64,000 bases of DNA from Paractinoplanes polyasparticus. GTDB lineage: Bacteria > Actinomycetota > Actinomycetes > Mycobacteriales > Micromonosporaceae. The DNA lies in NCBI RefSeq assembly GCF_019710575.1, contig NZ_JAHWFK010000020.1, positions 1 through 64,000 on the forward strand. The letters are read 5' to 3'. Below, piece by piece: positions 43,801 to 53,395 of the stretch. Made by a program: the position numbers and the translations under genes. The notes below the pieces were generated by a model. The model did no database searches, had not been told where the DNA came from, and saw nothing but the letters and a program-made list of their open reading frames with translations. The number at the start of each line of letters is the position of its first letter. Position 1 is the stretch's first letter.

Positions 43801-44551
43801 CGTGTCGCCTCTCACCCGCCGTGCTGCCCTGGGCGTGTTCCGCGCCGGAGCCCGGCCCGCCGACGCGTACGAGTCGAACACCGACCTCTACAGCAACCTC
43901 AGCGAGGGAGTCGACTACGCCCGGCGCTTCCGGCGGCACGCGGCCCTCGACGACAGCGACGGCCCCGGCGGCAACTACCCCGGCACGGCGATCGTGGCCC
44001 TGCACGGCGGCGGCATCGAACCCGGCACGTCCGAGCTGTGCCTGGCCATCGCCGGTTACCACCCGGCCGGCGGCGCGACCGGTGGGCCGGTCTACGACTA
44101 CTGGATGTTCGAGGGCATCCGGTCGTCGGGCAACGCGGCGCTGCACGTCACGTCGACGAGCTGCGACGACCCGGTCGCGTTGGCCACGGTGGCCGGCAGC
44201 CGCCGGGTGCTGTCGTTGCACGGCTGCTCGCCGGGTCAGGCCGGGCTGGGCGCCGATGCGGCCGCCGTGCTGGTCGGGGGCCGGGACGCAGGCCTCAAGG
44301 CGGCGCTGCTCGGGGCGTACGAAACCGCCGGTGTGACCGCGATCGACGCCGACACCGTGCCCCCGTTGAGCGGCGCCGACGCCGACAACATCGTGAACCT
44401 CAGCCTGCGGAGGTCCGGCGTGCAGCTCGAGATGACCACGCCGCTTCGCACGCGGATGTTCGGCACCAACACGCGTACGGGAAGAAAGAACACGACGCTG
44501 CCGAGCTTCTGGACCTTCGTCGACGCCACGCGGTCGGCGCTGGCCGGATGA
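43793..44551 (+). CDS. Poly-gamma-glutamate hydrolase family protein (DUF867/YmaC)
   Basis: 252 aa from ATG 43793, overlapping the NUDIX stop. N-terminal SPLTRRAALGVFRAG is a possible weak twin-arginine signal. The core is the family: AYESNTDLYSNLSEGVDYARRF, IVALHGGGIEPGTSEL (zinc-type HGG), HVTSTSCDDP, VLSLHGCSPGQ. Relatives are zinc peptidases that cleave poly-gamma-glutamate from phage or Bacillus. It could process a gamma-glutamyl polymer or peptide. Coupled (ATGA) to the GNAT gene. Confidence 0.85.
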   Translation: MLSVSPLTRRAALGVFRAGARPADAYESNTDLYSNLSEGVDYARRFRRHAALDDSDGPGGNYPGTAIVALHGGGIEPGTSELCLAIAGYHPAGGATGGPVYDYWMFEGIRSSGNAALHVTSTSCDDPVALATVAGSRRVLSLHGCSPGQAGLGADAAAVLVGGRDAGLKAALLGAYETAGVTAIDADTVPPLSGADADNIVNLSLRRSGVQLEMTTPLRTRMFGTNTRTGRKNTTLPSFWTFVDATRSALAG

Positions 44552-45003
44552 AGGTGCGCCCGGCCACGGCCGACGATGCCTACGTGCTCGCCGACATCGT
44601 CATGGCGGCCACCAAGGCGCAGGGCCGCTGGCCGGAGCGGAGCCCCGAGCAGGACGCGGAATGGCGCGAAGGATTCGCCGAGTGGAGCCGGGAGCCGAGC
44701 CCGGGCAGCGAGCTCTCGGTGATCCTGCTGGACGACGAGGTGGTGGGCCGGCTCCGGGTGGTACGGCGGGAATCCGCCCTCCAACTGGCCGGGATCCAGC
44801 TGCTGCCGTCGGTGCAGGGCCGCGGCATCGGCACGTCGATCATCCGCGGCCTCCAGGATGTCGCGGCCCGCGAGGGCATTCCGCTCCTCATCGGCGTCGA
44901 GAAGGACAATCCCCGGGCCCGTCGGCTGTACGAGCGTCTGGGGTGCCGGCTCGAGTCGGAGAGCGACGAAGAATTTCTGCTGCGGTGGACACCCGGGGGT
45001 TAG
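44548..45003 (+). CDS. GNAT-family N-acetyltransferase
   Basis: 151 aa from ATG 44548. GNAT fold: MKVRPATADDAYVLADIV, acetyl-CoA pyrophosphate loop LLPSVQGRGIGTSIIRGLQ, and ARRLYERLGCRLE. Substrate unknown. Fourth gene of a tightly overlapping run from the NUDIX gene. Confidence 0.85.
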   Translation: MKVRPATADDAYVLADIVMAATKAQGRWPERSPEQDAEWREGFAEWSREPSPGSELSVILLDDEVVGRLRVVRRESALQLAGIQLLPSVQGRGIGTSIIRGLQDVAAREGIPLLIGVEKDNPRARRLYERLGCRLESESDEEFLLRWTPGG

Positions 45004-45012
45004 CCTGAGCCG

Positions 45013-45972
45013 GTGAGAATCGTGGTGGTCGGCGGCAGCGGGCACATCGGCACGTTCCTGGTTCCCCGGCTGGTGCGAGCCGGCCACGAGGTGGTCAACG
45101 TCAGCCGGGGGCAGCGGTCCCACTACGTCGACGACCCGGCCTGGTCGCAGGTGCGGCCCGTGACGGCCGACCGCGACGACCCGGCGTTCCCGGAAACCGT
45201 GTCGGGGCTCCAGCCCGACGTCGTGGTCGACCTGATCTGCTTCACCCTGGAATCGGCGATCGCCCTCGTCGACCGGCTGCGCGGGCAGACCGGGCACCTG
45301 TTGCACTGCGGATCCATCTGGCGTGCCGGGCCCAGCCTGAAGCTGCCCGTCACCGAGGAGAACGGCCCGCCGCCCCTAGGCGAGTACGGCATCGCGAAGG
45401 ACGCCATCGCCCGGATGCTCAAGGAGGAGACCAGATCCGGCGGGCTGGTCACCACGTCGGTGCACCCCGGGCACATCGTCGGCCCGGGGTGGCATCCGAT
45501 CGGTCCGCTCGGCAACGTCGACCCCGCGGTGTGGCGCACGTTGTCGGCCGGGGACCCGCTCGACGTCCCGGGCATCGGCACCGAGTTCATGCACCACGTT
45601 CACGCCGACGACGTGGCCCAGATCTTCGAGGCCGCCATCGACCGGCGCGAGGCCGCCGCGGGTGAGGACTTCAGCGCCGTCGCCCCGTCCGCCCTCAACG
45701 TCCGCGGGTACGCCCGGATCGCCGCCTCGTGGTTCGGTCAGGAGGCCCGGCTGCGCCCGGTGAGCTGGGTCGATTTCCGCCGTACGGCCGGCGACGAGGC
45801 GGCCGAGACCAGTTGGGAACACCTCGTCCGCGACCACTACTTCAGCATCGACAAGGCGCGCGCCCTGCTCGGCTACGCCCCCGCATACGAGCCGGAACAG
45901 GCGATCCTCGAAGCCGTCCGCTGGCTGATCGACCACGACCAGCTGGACGTCGCTACCCCGCTCACGGTCTGA
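45013..45972 (+). CDS. NAD-dependent epimerase/reductase family protein
   Basis: 319 aa from GTG 45013. Rossmann motif VVVGGSGHIGTFLVPRLVRAG; NVSRGQRS selects a phosphate-bearing cofactor; then DVVVDLICF, LHCGSIW, YGIAKDAIARML (YxxxK) and SVHPGHIVGPGW. Extended SDR with unknown sugar or lipid substrate. Its 3' end overlaps the end of the leftward GNAT gene. Confidence 0.85.
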   Translation: MRIVVVGGSGHIGTFLVPRLVRAGHEVVNVSRGQRSHYVDDPAWSQVRPVTADRDDPAFPETVSGLQPDVVVDLICFTLESAIALVDRLRGQTGHLLHCGSIWRAGPSLKLPVTEENGPPPLGEYGIAKDAIARMLKEETRSGGLVTTSVHPGHIVGPGWHPIGPLGNVDPAVWRTLSAGDPLDVPGIGTEFMHHVHADDVAQIFEAAIDRREAAAGEDFSAVAPSALNVRGYARIAASWFGQEARLRPVSWVDFRRTAGDEAAETSWEHLVRDHYFSIDKARALLGYAPAYEPEQAILEAVRWLIDHDQLDVATPLTV

Positions 45973-46477
45973 CGCCGCCGTGCACGGCTACGGGCTGGCC
46001 GTGCCCCGGCACGACGGTGTCGAAGTCGTGCGCCAGGCCGAGCTTCTCCATCACCCGGGCCGACCGCGTGTTCTCCACGTGCCGGATGCTGATGATGCGA
46101 TCGAGGCCGGCCTCCTCGAACCCGAACCGCAATGCAGCCGCGGCCGCCTCGGTGGCATACCCGTGGCCCCAGAACGGCCGCCCCAGCCGCCACCCGATCT
46201 CGACCGCCGGTAGCACCTCGGGCAGGAACGCCGGAACCGCGAGCCCCGCCCACCCGATCAGCTCGCCCCGCCGCTCGACGGCGAACAGGCCGAAGCCCTG
46301 TTCCGCCCAGTCGCGTCGCATCTTCCGCAGCCCTTCGGCGCTCTGCTCCCGGTCCCGCACCGAGCCGTCGAGGATGTAGCGCATCACCTCCGGATCCGCG
46401 TTGATCGCGGCGAGCCCGTCCAGGTCGTCGTCCCGCCACCCGCGCAGCACCAGTCGCTCGGTCTCCACAGTTCGCAT
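45962..46477 (-). CDS. GNAT-family acetyltransferase, RimJ/RimL type
   Basis: 171 aa. Opens MRTVETERLVLRGWRDDDLDGL, the family start; EIGWRLGRPFWGHGYATEAAAAAL gives the CoA loop and DRIISIRHVENTRSARVMEKLGL the late motif. Similar enzymes acetylate protein N-termini or small amines. Diverges from the gamma-glutamyltransferase gene (61 bases between starts). Confidence 0.9.
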   Translation of the reverse strand: MRTVETERLVLRGWRDDDLDGLAAINADPEVMRYILDGSVRDREQSAEGLRKMRRDWAEQGFGLFAVERRGELIGWAGLAVPAFLPEVLPAVEIGWRLGRPFWGHGYATEAAAAALRFGFEEAGLDRIISIRHVENTRSARVMEKLGLAHDFDTVVPGHGQPVAVHGGVRP

Positions 46478-46538
46478 GGAGCCATCCTGCCGGTGTCTGC
46501 ACGTGCGTCGCCGGTGGCTCGGCCGTAGGGTCGCCGGT

Positions 46539-47930
46539 ATGTCTGTCGCCGTGGCTGCGCCTCATCCGGCCGCGATCGAGGCTGCGCGCGCGGTTGTCGC
46601 GGACGGGGGCAACGCGTTCGATGCGGCGCTGGCCGCGGCGGGGGCGCTGGCCGTCGTCTATCCGCATCAGTGTTCGGTGGGTGGCGATCTGGTGGCCATG
46701 GTGCGGCCGGCCGGGTCGGCCGTGCGGGCTGTGCTGTCGATCGGCGCGGCTGCCCTGGACGCGCGGGTGGAAAGCATGCCGTTGCGCGGGCCGCAGACGG
46801 TGACCGTGCCGGGAGTGGTCGCGGGCTGGGCCGCGGTGCAGTCGCTGGGCGCCCGGCTTCCGCTCGGCGCGTTGCTCGCCCCGGCCATCGGGTTCGCGGC
46901 CGGCGGCGTCGAGAAGAGCAAGGGATTGCGTACGGCGATCAGCCAGGGCCTCGACGTCATCCGGGCCGACCCCGGTCTGGCCGCGGTGCTGCTCGGGCCC
47001 ACTCTCGTGCAGCCGGCGCTGGCCGAGACCCTGACCGGGATCGCCCGGGACTGGCGGTCCTTCTATGCCGGTCCGCTCAACCGCAGGCTGGTCGCCGGGC
47101 TGCGATCGCTGGGCAGCGCGCTGTCGGCAGCTGACTTCGCCGCGCACGCGGCCGAGGTGGGGGCGCCGCTGAGCCGTACGGTCGGGGACGTGGCCTGGCA
47201 TGCCGCGCCGCCGCCGGTGCAGGGCGCCACGTTCCTCGCGGTCGTCGGCTCGCGGTCACTGGTGGCCGACAGCCGTCGCGCTCAGGCCGCTCGCAACGCG
47301 CTGCTCGGCGACCCCCGCGGCGGGCCGGTCTCGATCGACGGGCTTCTCCTGCGTACGCGGGAAGCCTTCGACCCTCGACCCGAGCCCCCGAAACCCACCG
47401 GCGACACGGTGGCCGTCACCGCCACCGACGACGAGGGCAACGCGGTGACGATCATCCAGAGCGTCTTCGAGAGCTTCGGCGCGGGCCTGCTCGAACCGGC
47501 GACCGGTGTGGTGCTGCACAACCGTGGCACGTCCTTCAGCCTCGACCCGGCCCATCCCGCGCACTTCGGCGGCGGTCTGCGCCCGCCGCACACCCTGTGC
47601 CCGACGATCGCGCTGACCCCGGGCGGCGTGGTCGCGCTGGGCTGCCAGGGTGGCCGGGCCCAGCCCTGGATCCTGGCCCAGCTGGCCCCCGACGTGCTCA
47701 CCGCGGACGCCGCCGAACTGGTCAGCCGTCCACGATGGATCGTCCGCGGCGACGACCTGATCGTCGAGCCCGGCCTGCCCCCGCTCGACCCGGCCGGCCT
47801 CACGGTCACGACCACCGCGGGCCCGCACGACGACGCGGGCCACGTGCAGCTCGCCCGGCTGCGCTCCGGAACCCTCGACGCGGGCAGCGACCCGCGCGCC
47901 GACGGCCTCGCCGCCGTGCTCACCACCTGA
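46539..47930 (+). CDS. Gamma-glutamyltransferase family protein
   Basis: 463 aa, somewhat shorter than typical GGTs (500-580). N-terminal PHPAAIEAARAVVADGGNAFDAALAAAGALAVVYPHQCSVGGD corresponds to the family's first helices. The autocleavage/catalytic Thr is at 290 in TGDTVAVTATDDEGNAV, followed by NRGTSFSL and LRPPHTLCPTIAL. No export signal is seen. It would cleave or transfer gamma-glutamyl groups; its exact substrate is unknown. Confidence 0.88.
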   Translation: MSVAVAAPHPAAIEAARAVVADGGNAFDAALAAAGALAVVYPHQCSVGGDLVAMVRPAGSAVRAVLSIGAAALDARVESMPLRGPQTVTVPGVVAGWAAVQSLGARLPLGALLAPAIGFAAGGVEKSKGLRTAISQGLDVIRADPGLAAVLLGPTLVQPALAETLTGIARDWRSFYAGPLNRRLVAGLRSLGSALSAADFAAHAAEVGAPLSRTVGDVAWHAAPPPVQGATFLAVVGSRSLVADSRRAQAARNALLGDPRGGPVSIDGLLLRTREAFDPRPEPPKPTGDTVAVTATDDEGNAVTIIQSVFESFGAGLLEPATGVVLHNRGTSFSLDPAHPAHFGGGLRPPHTLCPTIALTPGGVVALGCQGGRAQPWILAQLAPDVLTADAAELVSRPRWIVRGDDLIVEPGLPPLDPAGLTVTTTAGPHDDAGHVQLARLRSGTLDAGSDPRADGLAAVLTT

Positions 47931-47946
47931 GGCCGCGGCTACGCCT

Positions 47947-49125
47947 TCACGTGTTCCGGTGCCCGGCCTCGTTCGACCACTCGCCGTCCACGGCGATGCA
48001 GTGATCCCGCACGGTCAGGCTGAACCGTTCGGGGCGAGGCAGCTCGGCTGAGCGCAGCTCCCAGGTCCCCTTCTCATTGCGTACGGCGGAGTTGAGCATG
48101 ACGCCCGTGCCGAAGCCCGCCAGGGTGAGATGGTCGCCGGGCGCCGCCGGTGGCCGATGCGGTCGCTCGACCCGGCGGCTCCACCGCTCCGCCAGCCGGG
48201 CGAAGGCACGCTCGCGAAACCCCCACGGCCGGCGGGCCGCGCTTCTCGCCGCCGAACCGGCGTCGGCCAGCAGCTCGGCCAGCTCCGCCAGCGGAACAGC
48301 GCCGACCATCTTCGCGTACCGAACCATCCTGATCCGCAGCATCACCTCGTACAGGGCGAACGCGGCGCTGTAGGCCGCCCCGGACGGCTGGCGCAGCCCG
48401 GTCTCCTCCTGCGGCTGCCACGGTGGCGTCGTCGCGTCGGCCACCCGCCCGGCCCGCGACAGATGCCACGAACTGTCCTCGATCGTGACCTCGGCCGAAG
48501 CCGCGCGCGCGAATCCGCGGTGGCCGAACTTCACGTCTGCACCGTCCTCGCCGACCGTCAGGGCGACCCCGTCCCCGTCGCCGTCGTCGAACCGGCAGTC
48601 ACCCACGCCGGTCAGATACAGCTGCACCTTCGCCGCGCCGGGCACGCCGTACCGCCGCGGAACCTCGAACCCGACATAGCCGCGGAGCCCCGCCCCGGCT
48701 CGCTCGACGCGGATGGAGTCGATGCACGCCCGTCCGAGGTCGTAGTCCTCCCCGAGACTCGCGCTCAGCGGCTGCACACCCGGGTGCACGAGGCCGCGAC
48801 AGTCGCGATGACGCTCCGGCGCGGCCGGCGGCAACGTCTCGAGCGAGTAGCCGGCAACGGCCGCCTGCTCGACCACCCACTGCCGGCGCTCCGACCCGAG
48901 CGCGGCCATCCACTCGAGGGCGGTCCGTCCGCATGCGGCCCGTTGCCGCCGCGGAGCAGTCAACGCCCCGAAGAGCGGCCCGGAGTTGTTGCACCACACA
49001 TCCGCGACCTGCACGACCCCGGTTCGATCGAAGGAAGGGCCGTCCGCCGTCAACTCCGCGATCCGGGCCACCGACCGATCCAGCAGGGCCGCCAGGACCT
49101 CGGTCGGGTCGGGCGCTCCGATCAT
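47947..49125 (-). CDS. Hypothetical protein, no family recognised
   Basis: 392 aa from ATG 49125, start uncertain as no good ribosome site is seen. Soluble, with alternating hydrophobic and charged strands; repeats of ACGR/CRGL type Cys are scattered. No membrane helix, no signal peptide, no known catalytic motif. Convergent with the GGT gene, divergent from the EspC-like gene. Confidence 0.6.
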   Translation of the reverse strand: MIGAPDPTEVLAALLDRSVARIAELTADGPSFDRTGVVQVADVWCNNSGPLFGALTAPRRQRAACGRTALEWMAALGSERRQWVVEQAAVAGYSLETLPPAAPERHRDCRGLVHPGVQPLSASLGEDYDLGRACIDSIRVERAGAGLRGYVGFEVPRRYGVPGAAKVQLYLTGVGDCRFDDGDGDGVALTVGEDGADVKFGHRGFARAASAEVTIEDSSWHLSRAGRVADATTPPWQPQEETGLRQPSGAAYSAAFALYEVMLRIRMVRYAKMVGAVPLAELAELLADAGSAARSAARRPWGFRERAFARLAERWSRRVERPHRPPAAPGDHLTLAGFGTGVMLNSAVRNEKGTWELRSAELPRPERFSLTVRDHCIAVDGEWSNEAGHRNT

Positions 49126-49233
49126 CACCACACGGTAGACGGACAGCGCATCGGCCCGCGTCGGGTGAACCAGGAGGCGTGATGGCGCCGTGTAGGTTGC
49201 GGAGTCGGAGCTCGATGGGATGGCGGTTGATCG

Positions 49234-49548
49234 ATGGATGACATGACCAGCATCGATGCGCCTGCGGTGCGGGCGATGGGCGTGGCGGTGACGGAGATCG
49301 GCGACGAGATCGCCGGGGCGGCCGCGCTGATTCCCGGGTGGGAGTACGCGGGGCAGGGCGCTGTCGAGGGCGCCGAGGTGTGTGAGAACTCGATGGCCCA
49401 CGCGGCCCGTTTCTGGCAGATCACGGTCGAAGGGCTGGCCGGGCTGGTCCGCGACTACGGCGGCGAGCTGCGCGCGGCGGCCGGGGATTTCGTGGCCACC
49501 GATCAGGGCGCGGCCGACCGCATCCAGGTCGCCGGGAAGCCGGGATGA
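49234..49548 (+). CDS. EspC/WXG100-like small helical protein (type VII secretion related)
   Basis: 104 aa, predicted helix-turn-helix without a signal peptide. It opens with a SIDAPAVRAMGVAVTEIGDEIAGAAA helix and has a central GW turn and a second long helix (ARFWQITVEGLAGLVRDYGGEL), the layout of EspC/DUF2580 or WXG100-like ESX substrates. It precedes a larger helical partner gene by 4 bases, as in actinobacterial ESX-associated pairs. No EccC or membrane component is in the window. Confidence 0.7.
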   Translation: MDDMTSIDAPAVRAMGVAVTEIGDEIAGAAALIPGWEYAGQGAVEGAEVCENSMAHAARFWQITVEGLAGLVRDYGGELRAAAGDFVATDQGAADRIQVAGKPG

Positions 49549-49552
49549 CGTC

Positions 49553-50440
49553 ATGACGATCACGCTGCGGGGGCTGCTCGACGCTGACACCGGACGGCTC
49601 GAGACGGTGGCCCGGCACTGGGACCGGTTGGCCCGTACGCTCGACGCCGCCGTGGAAGACCTCGGCCGGGACACTCGTGAGCTGCCGAACCACTGGCCGG
49701 CCGGGCCTAGCTCGCAGGCCGCGCAGGACAGGGCGGCCGAGCTTCGCGTGCAGGTCGGCAACGGGCAGACGCACTGCGCCGCGATCGCCTGGATCATCCG
49801 TGACTTCGCGCTCGATCTGGGGCAGGGGCGGCGCCGGCTGCTGGAACTGGTCGAGGAGGCGCGGGCGGCCGGGTTGCGGGTCGACCTGGAGGCGGGCGTG
49901 ATCACCGCGCCGATCGCGGTCGCCGCCGGGGCGGGGGCCGTCGACGCGTACGCCCGGCAGATCGGCGAAGTCCTGGCGGCGGTCAACGACATCGATCGGA
50001 AGGCGGCCGCCGCACTCGGCGAGCACACGTTTCGTGAGGACGTACTGCCCGACGCCGAGCAGTCGCGGTTCGACGACGTCTCGATCCTGGCCCTGGCCAA
50101 CTGGATCGACACCAGCCAGGCCGACTACTGGAAGGGCCTGCACTCCCTGCACCAGGAGCGGGCGATCGCCGAGTTCCCCACGATCATCGGGGCCGCGCGG
50201 GGCCTGCCGCCGAGCGACCGCGACACCGCCAACCGCATCCTGCTGCGCCGGGCCAAGGACGACCTGCTGGCCACCCGCGCCCGTCAGGAGGAGCAGCACG
50301 ACGGCGCGATGAACCGGGCCCAGCTCGACCTCGACCGGCGGCTGGCCGCCATCACCGACCTGGAACGCCGGTCCGAGGGGCGGCACCTGCTGGCGTACGA
50401 ACCGGGCTCGGAACTCCAGGCGCAACTCGCCCAGCGGTGA
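49553..50440 (+). CDS. Alpha-helical partner protein, like the N-terminal part of DUF1023 proteins
   Basis: 295 aa from ATG 49553. A long ESX-like helical start (LETVARHWDRLARTLDAAVEDL ... WPAGPSSQAAQDRAAELRVQV) is followed by a helix-rich middle (TFREDVLPDAEQSRFDDVSILALANWID) and a section with DRDTANRILLRRAKDDLLATRARQ. Longer relatives then carry a DUF1023 alpha/beta-hydrolase domain; this one stops at LQAQLAQR without it, so the hydrolase is missing or never present. Confidence 0.7.
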   Translation: MTITLRGLLDADTGRLETVARHWDRLARTLDAAVEDLGRDTRELPNHWPAGPSSQAAQDRAAELRVQVGNGQTHCAAIAWIIRDFALDLGQGRRRLLELVEEARAAGLRVDLEAGVITAPIAVAAGAGAVDAYARQIGEVLAAVNDIDRKAAAALGEHTFREDVLPDAEQSRFDDVSILALANWIDTSQADYWKGLHSLHQERAIAEFPTIIGAARGLPPSDRDTANRILLRRAKDDLLATRARQEEQHDGAMNRAQLDLDRRLAAITDLERRSEGRHLLAYEPGSELQAQLAQR

Positions 50441-50529
50441 AAACCGGGTCGCGCGGGGCCGGGGGAATTTCCGGGCGGATAGCATCGTCAAGGTTCTGAT
50501 GGGCTGTCCCGTACCAGAAGGAGATCACC

Positions 50530-52530
50530 GTGTCCGCAACCCGTACCCCCGCTGTGGCCGACCCTCTCGTCGTCCCGGCCGGGACTACGGCCGCCGATGC
50601 GGTGGCCGCAGCCGGCCTGCCGACGACCGGCCCCAAGGCGATCGTCGTCGTCCGCGACGCCGGTGGCCGCCTGCGTGACCTCGACTGGCGGCCCGAGCTC
50701 GACACCGACGCCACGCCGGTCGCGATCGACGAACCCGACGGACTGAACGTGCTGCGCCACTCGGCCGCGCACGTGCTGGCCCAGGCCGTGCAGGACATCT
50801 TCCCCGAGGCCAAGCTGGGCATCGGCCCGCCCATCGACAACGGCTTCTACTACGACTTCGACGTGCCGAAGCCGTTCCAGCCGGAAGACCTCACGAAGCT
50901 CGAGAAGCGGATGCAGGAGATCGTCAAGGCCGGGCAGACGTTCCGTCGTCGCGAGTACAAGTCGCTCGACGAGGCCAAGGTCGAGCTGGCCGGCGAGCCG
51001 TACAAGCTCGAGCTGGTCGACATCAAGGGCGACGTCGACGACGCCGAGCTGAGCACGGTCGGCGCCGGCGAGCTGACCCATTACGACAACCTCGACAAGG
51101 AGGGCAAGCGCGTCTGGGGCGACCTGTGCCGCGGCCCTCACCTGCCGACCACCCGCTTCATCCCCGCGTTCAAGCTGATGCGCTCGGCCGCCGCCTACTG
51201 GCGCGGCTCCGAGAAGAACCCGCAGCTCCAGCGCATCTACGGCACCGCCTGGCCGTCGCGCGACGAGCTCAAGGCGTACCTGAACCGCCTGGCCGAGGCC
51301 GAGCGCCGCGACCACCGCAAGCTCGGCACCGAGCTCGACCTGTTCTCGTTCCCCGACGAGATCGGCTCCGGGCTGGTCGTCTTCCACCCCAAGGGCGGCA
51401 TCATCAAGCGCGAGATGGAGGACTACGTCCGCGCCCGCCACATCGAGGAGGGCTTCCAGTACGTCAGCTCGCCGCACATCACCAAGGAGGGGTTGTTCCA
51501 CACCTCCGGGCACCTGCCGTACTACAAGGACACGATGTTCCCTCCGATGCAGCTGGAGGGGGCCGACTACTACCTCAAGGCCATGAACTGCCCGATGCAC
51601 AACTTGATCTTCAAGTCGCGCGGGCGGTCCTACCGTGAGCTGCCGCTGCGCTTCTTCGAGTTCGGCACGGTCTACCGCTACGAGAAGAGCGGCGTGGTCC
51701 ACGGCCTCACCCGGGTCCGCGGCCTCACCCAGGACGACTCCCACTCGTACGTGACGGCCGAGCAGGCCCCGGGCGAGATCAAGCACCTGCTGAACTTCGT
51801 GCTCTCCCTGCTGCGCGACTTCGGCCTCGACGACTACTACCTCGAGCTGTCGACCCGCGACCCGAAGAGCGACAAGTTCATCGGTACGGACGAGCAGTGG
51901 GCCGTCGCCACCAAGGTCCTCGAGGACGTGGCCGTCGAATCCGGACTCGAGCTCGTCCTCGACCCGGGCGGCGCCGCCTTCTACGGCCCGAAGATCAGCG
52001 TCCAGGCCAAGGACGCGATCGGCCGCACCTGGCAGATGTCGACCATCCAGTACGACTTCAACCAGCCCGCCCGCTTCGGCCTGGAATTCCAGGCCGCCGA
52101 CGGCACCCGGCAAGAGCCCGTCATGATCCACTCGGCGAAGTTCGGCTCGATCGAGCGCTTCTTCGGCGTGCTCGTGGAGCACTACGCCGGCGCCTTCCCG
52201 GCCTGGCTGGCCCCCGTCCAGGTCGTGGGCATCCCGATCCGCGACGACCACGCGGGCTATCTGGCCGAGTTCGTGGCGAAGCTGCGGGCCGCCGGCATCC
52301 GCGCCGAGGTCGACTACTCGGACGACCGCATGCAGAAGAAGATCCGAACCGCGCAGCAGCAGAAGATCCCGTTCATGGCCATCGCCGGCGACGACGACGT
52401 GGCCGCCGGAACGGTGTCCTTCCGCTACCGCGACGGCTCACAGCGCAACGGCGTCCCGGTCGACGAGGCCGTCGCCCACGTGGCCGAGATCGTTCGCTCC
52501 CGTACCAACGTCGGGCCTTCTGCTGGGTAG
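50530..52530 (+). CDS. thrS: Threonyl-tRNA synthetase
   Basis: 666 aa from GTG 50530, with AAGGAG upstream. It attaches Thr to tRNA-Thr. Domains: TGS (residues 10-70), editing domain with [11 protein letters not shown] and [12 protein letters not shown], the class II core with motif 2 [24 protein letters not shown], zinc-binding CPMH and late [13 protein letters not shown] motif 3, and the anticodon-binding domain ([15 protein letters not shown]). A long nested hairpin follows. No T-box leader is visible upstream. Confidence 0.97.
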   Translation: MSATRTPAVADPLVVPAGTTAADAVAAAGLPTTGPKAIVVVRDAGGRLRDLDWRPELDTDATPVAIDEPDGLNVLRHSAAHVLAQAVQDIFPEAKLGIGPPIDNGFYYDFDVPKPFQPEDLTKLEKRMQEIVKAGQTFRRREYKSLDEAKVELAGEPYKLELVDIKGDVDDAELSTVGAGELTHYDNLDKEGKRVWGDLCRGPHLPTTRFIPAFKLMRSAAAYWRGSEKNPQLQRIYGTAWPSRDELKAYLNRLAEAERRDHRKLGTELDLFSFPDEIGSGLVVFHPKGGIIKREMEDYVRARHIEEGFQYVSSPHITKEGLFHTSGHLPYYKDTMFPPMQLEGADYYLKAMNCPMHNLIFKSRGRSYRELPLRFFEFGTVYRYEKSGVVHGLTRVRGLTQDDSHSYVTAEQAPGEIKHLLNFVLSLLRDFGLDDYYLELSTRDPKSDKFIGTDEQWAVATKVLEDVAVESGLELVLDPGGAAFYGPKISVQAKDAIGRTWQMSTIQYDFNQPARFGLEFQAADGTRQEPVMIHSAKFGSIERFFGVLVEHYAGAFPAWLAPVQVVGIPIRDDHAGYLAEFVAKLRAAGIRAEVDYSDDRMQKKIRTAQQQKIPFMAIAGDDDVAAGTVSFRYRDGSQRNGVPVDEAVAHVAEIVRSRTNVGPSAG

Positions 52531-52554
52531 CCGCTTTCCCCGCGCTTGGACGGC

Positions 52555-52606
52555 CGAGGCCGAGGGTGCCCTTTCCTGGCTTTGGCCAGGGGCTTCCTCG
52601 GCCTCG
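52555..52606 (+). terminator. Nested long hairpin after thrS
   Basis: Outer arm CGAGGCCGAGG (52555-52565) pairs with CCTCGGCCTCG (52596-52606). An inner hairpin CCTGGC-TTTG-GCCAGG (52575-52590) sits within the loop and a short GCC/GGC can join them. It starts 25 bases after the thrS stop. No T tract, as usual for actinomycete terminators. Confidence 0.7.
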
Positions 52607-52719
52607 ACCGTGCAGGGCTCCCGCACGGGTGCTTGCTCGGCGGCACGTCCAATTTCCACTATCTGTGCTTGCTCGGATGATTCATCCCCTCATGTTGAGG
52701 GTAGTTTTACACTCTGCAC

Positions 52720-53382
52720 ATGGTAAGGATGCCTCTTCTCAGCGTGGAGGAGTCCGACGAGCTGAAAAGCTTCGGGCGCCCCGTGAGCCGCTCCGCAGGT
52801 CAGCCGTTCTTTTTGGAGGGCGAGCCGGGCGATTTCGCGCTGCTGATCACCAAGGGGCACGTGAAGGCCATGCGGGGCAGCCCACCCAGGATCATCGACA
52901 TCCGGGGGCCGGGGGCGATCGTCGGCGAGATGGCGGTCATCCGGGGACAGGCCCGGATGGCCAGCATCATCGCGTTCAGCGACGTCGAGGCGCTTTATCT
53001 GCCCGGGCCGGTCTGGCTCAGATTCCTCTATGACCACCCCCGAGCCATGCACGCGCTGCTGGCGATGACCGACGATCTGGCCGACCGCGCCACCAGACGT
53101 AACGTCGAGTCGGAACTGGCGATTGAGCAGCAGCTCGCCAAGAGGCTGGTCGAGCTGATCGACAGCGGGCTGGGTGAGCCGGCCGACGACGGGAGCGTCC
53201 TGCTCCGATTCAATCAACAGGACATCGCGACCCTGGTGGGCGCGAAGAAGCTCGACTCGGTCAAGAAGATCATCGCCCGGTTGAAGGCGGCGGACGTCGT
53301 CGCCACCGGGCGTCAGACGGTGACCATCAGCCAGCCGTCGGCGTTGCGTGACATCGCCGACGGCAATCTGACGGTCACGTGA
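52720..53382 (+). CDS. Crp/Fnr-family transcriptional regulator
   Basis: 220 aa from ATG 52720 (ATG 52729 is three codons later). Cyclic-nucleotide-binding jelly-roll (residues 20-115: FFLEGEPGDFALLITKGHVKAM, GPGAIVGEMAVIRGQARMAS), then a Crp-type winged helix (LLRFNQQDIATLVGAKKLDSVKKIIARLKAADVV). The RxxS-like phosphate loop is altered (GQARMAS), so cAMP binding is uncertain. No cysteine cluster for an Fe-S centre. Target not known. Confidence 0.85.
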   Translation: MVRMPLLSVEESDELKSFGRPVSRSAGQPFFLEGEPGDFALLITKGHVKAMRGSPPRIIDIRGPGAIVGEMAVIRGQARMASIIAFSDVEALYLPGPVWLRFLYDHPRAMHALLAMTDDLADRATRRNVESELAIEQQLAKRLVELIDSGLGEPADDGSVLLRFNQQDIATLVGAKKLDSVKKIIARLKAADVVATGRQTVTISQPSALRDIADGNLTVT

Positions 53383-53395
53383 CGGGGAGCCTGCG

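Noticed and set aside
50441-50529. T-box or leader attenuator before thrS
   Set aside because: Only 89 bases, no T-box sequence or specifier loop; a plain ribosome site only.
50488-52251. 587-codon leftward frame opposite thrS
   Set aside because: Shadow of thrS.
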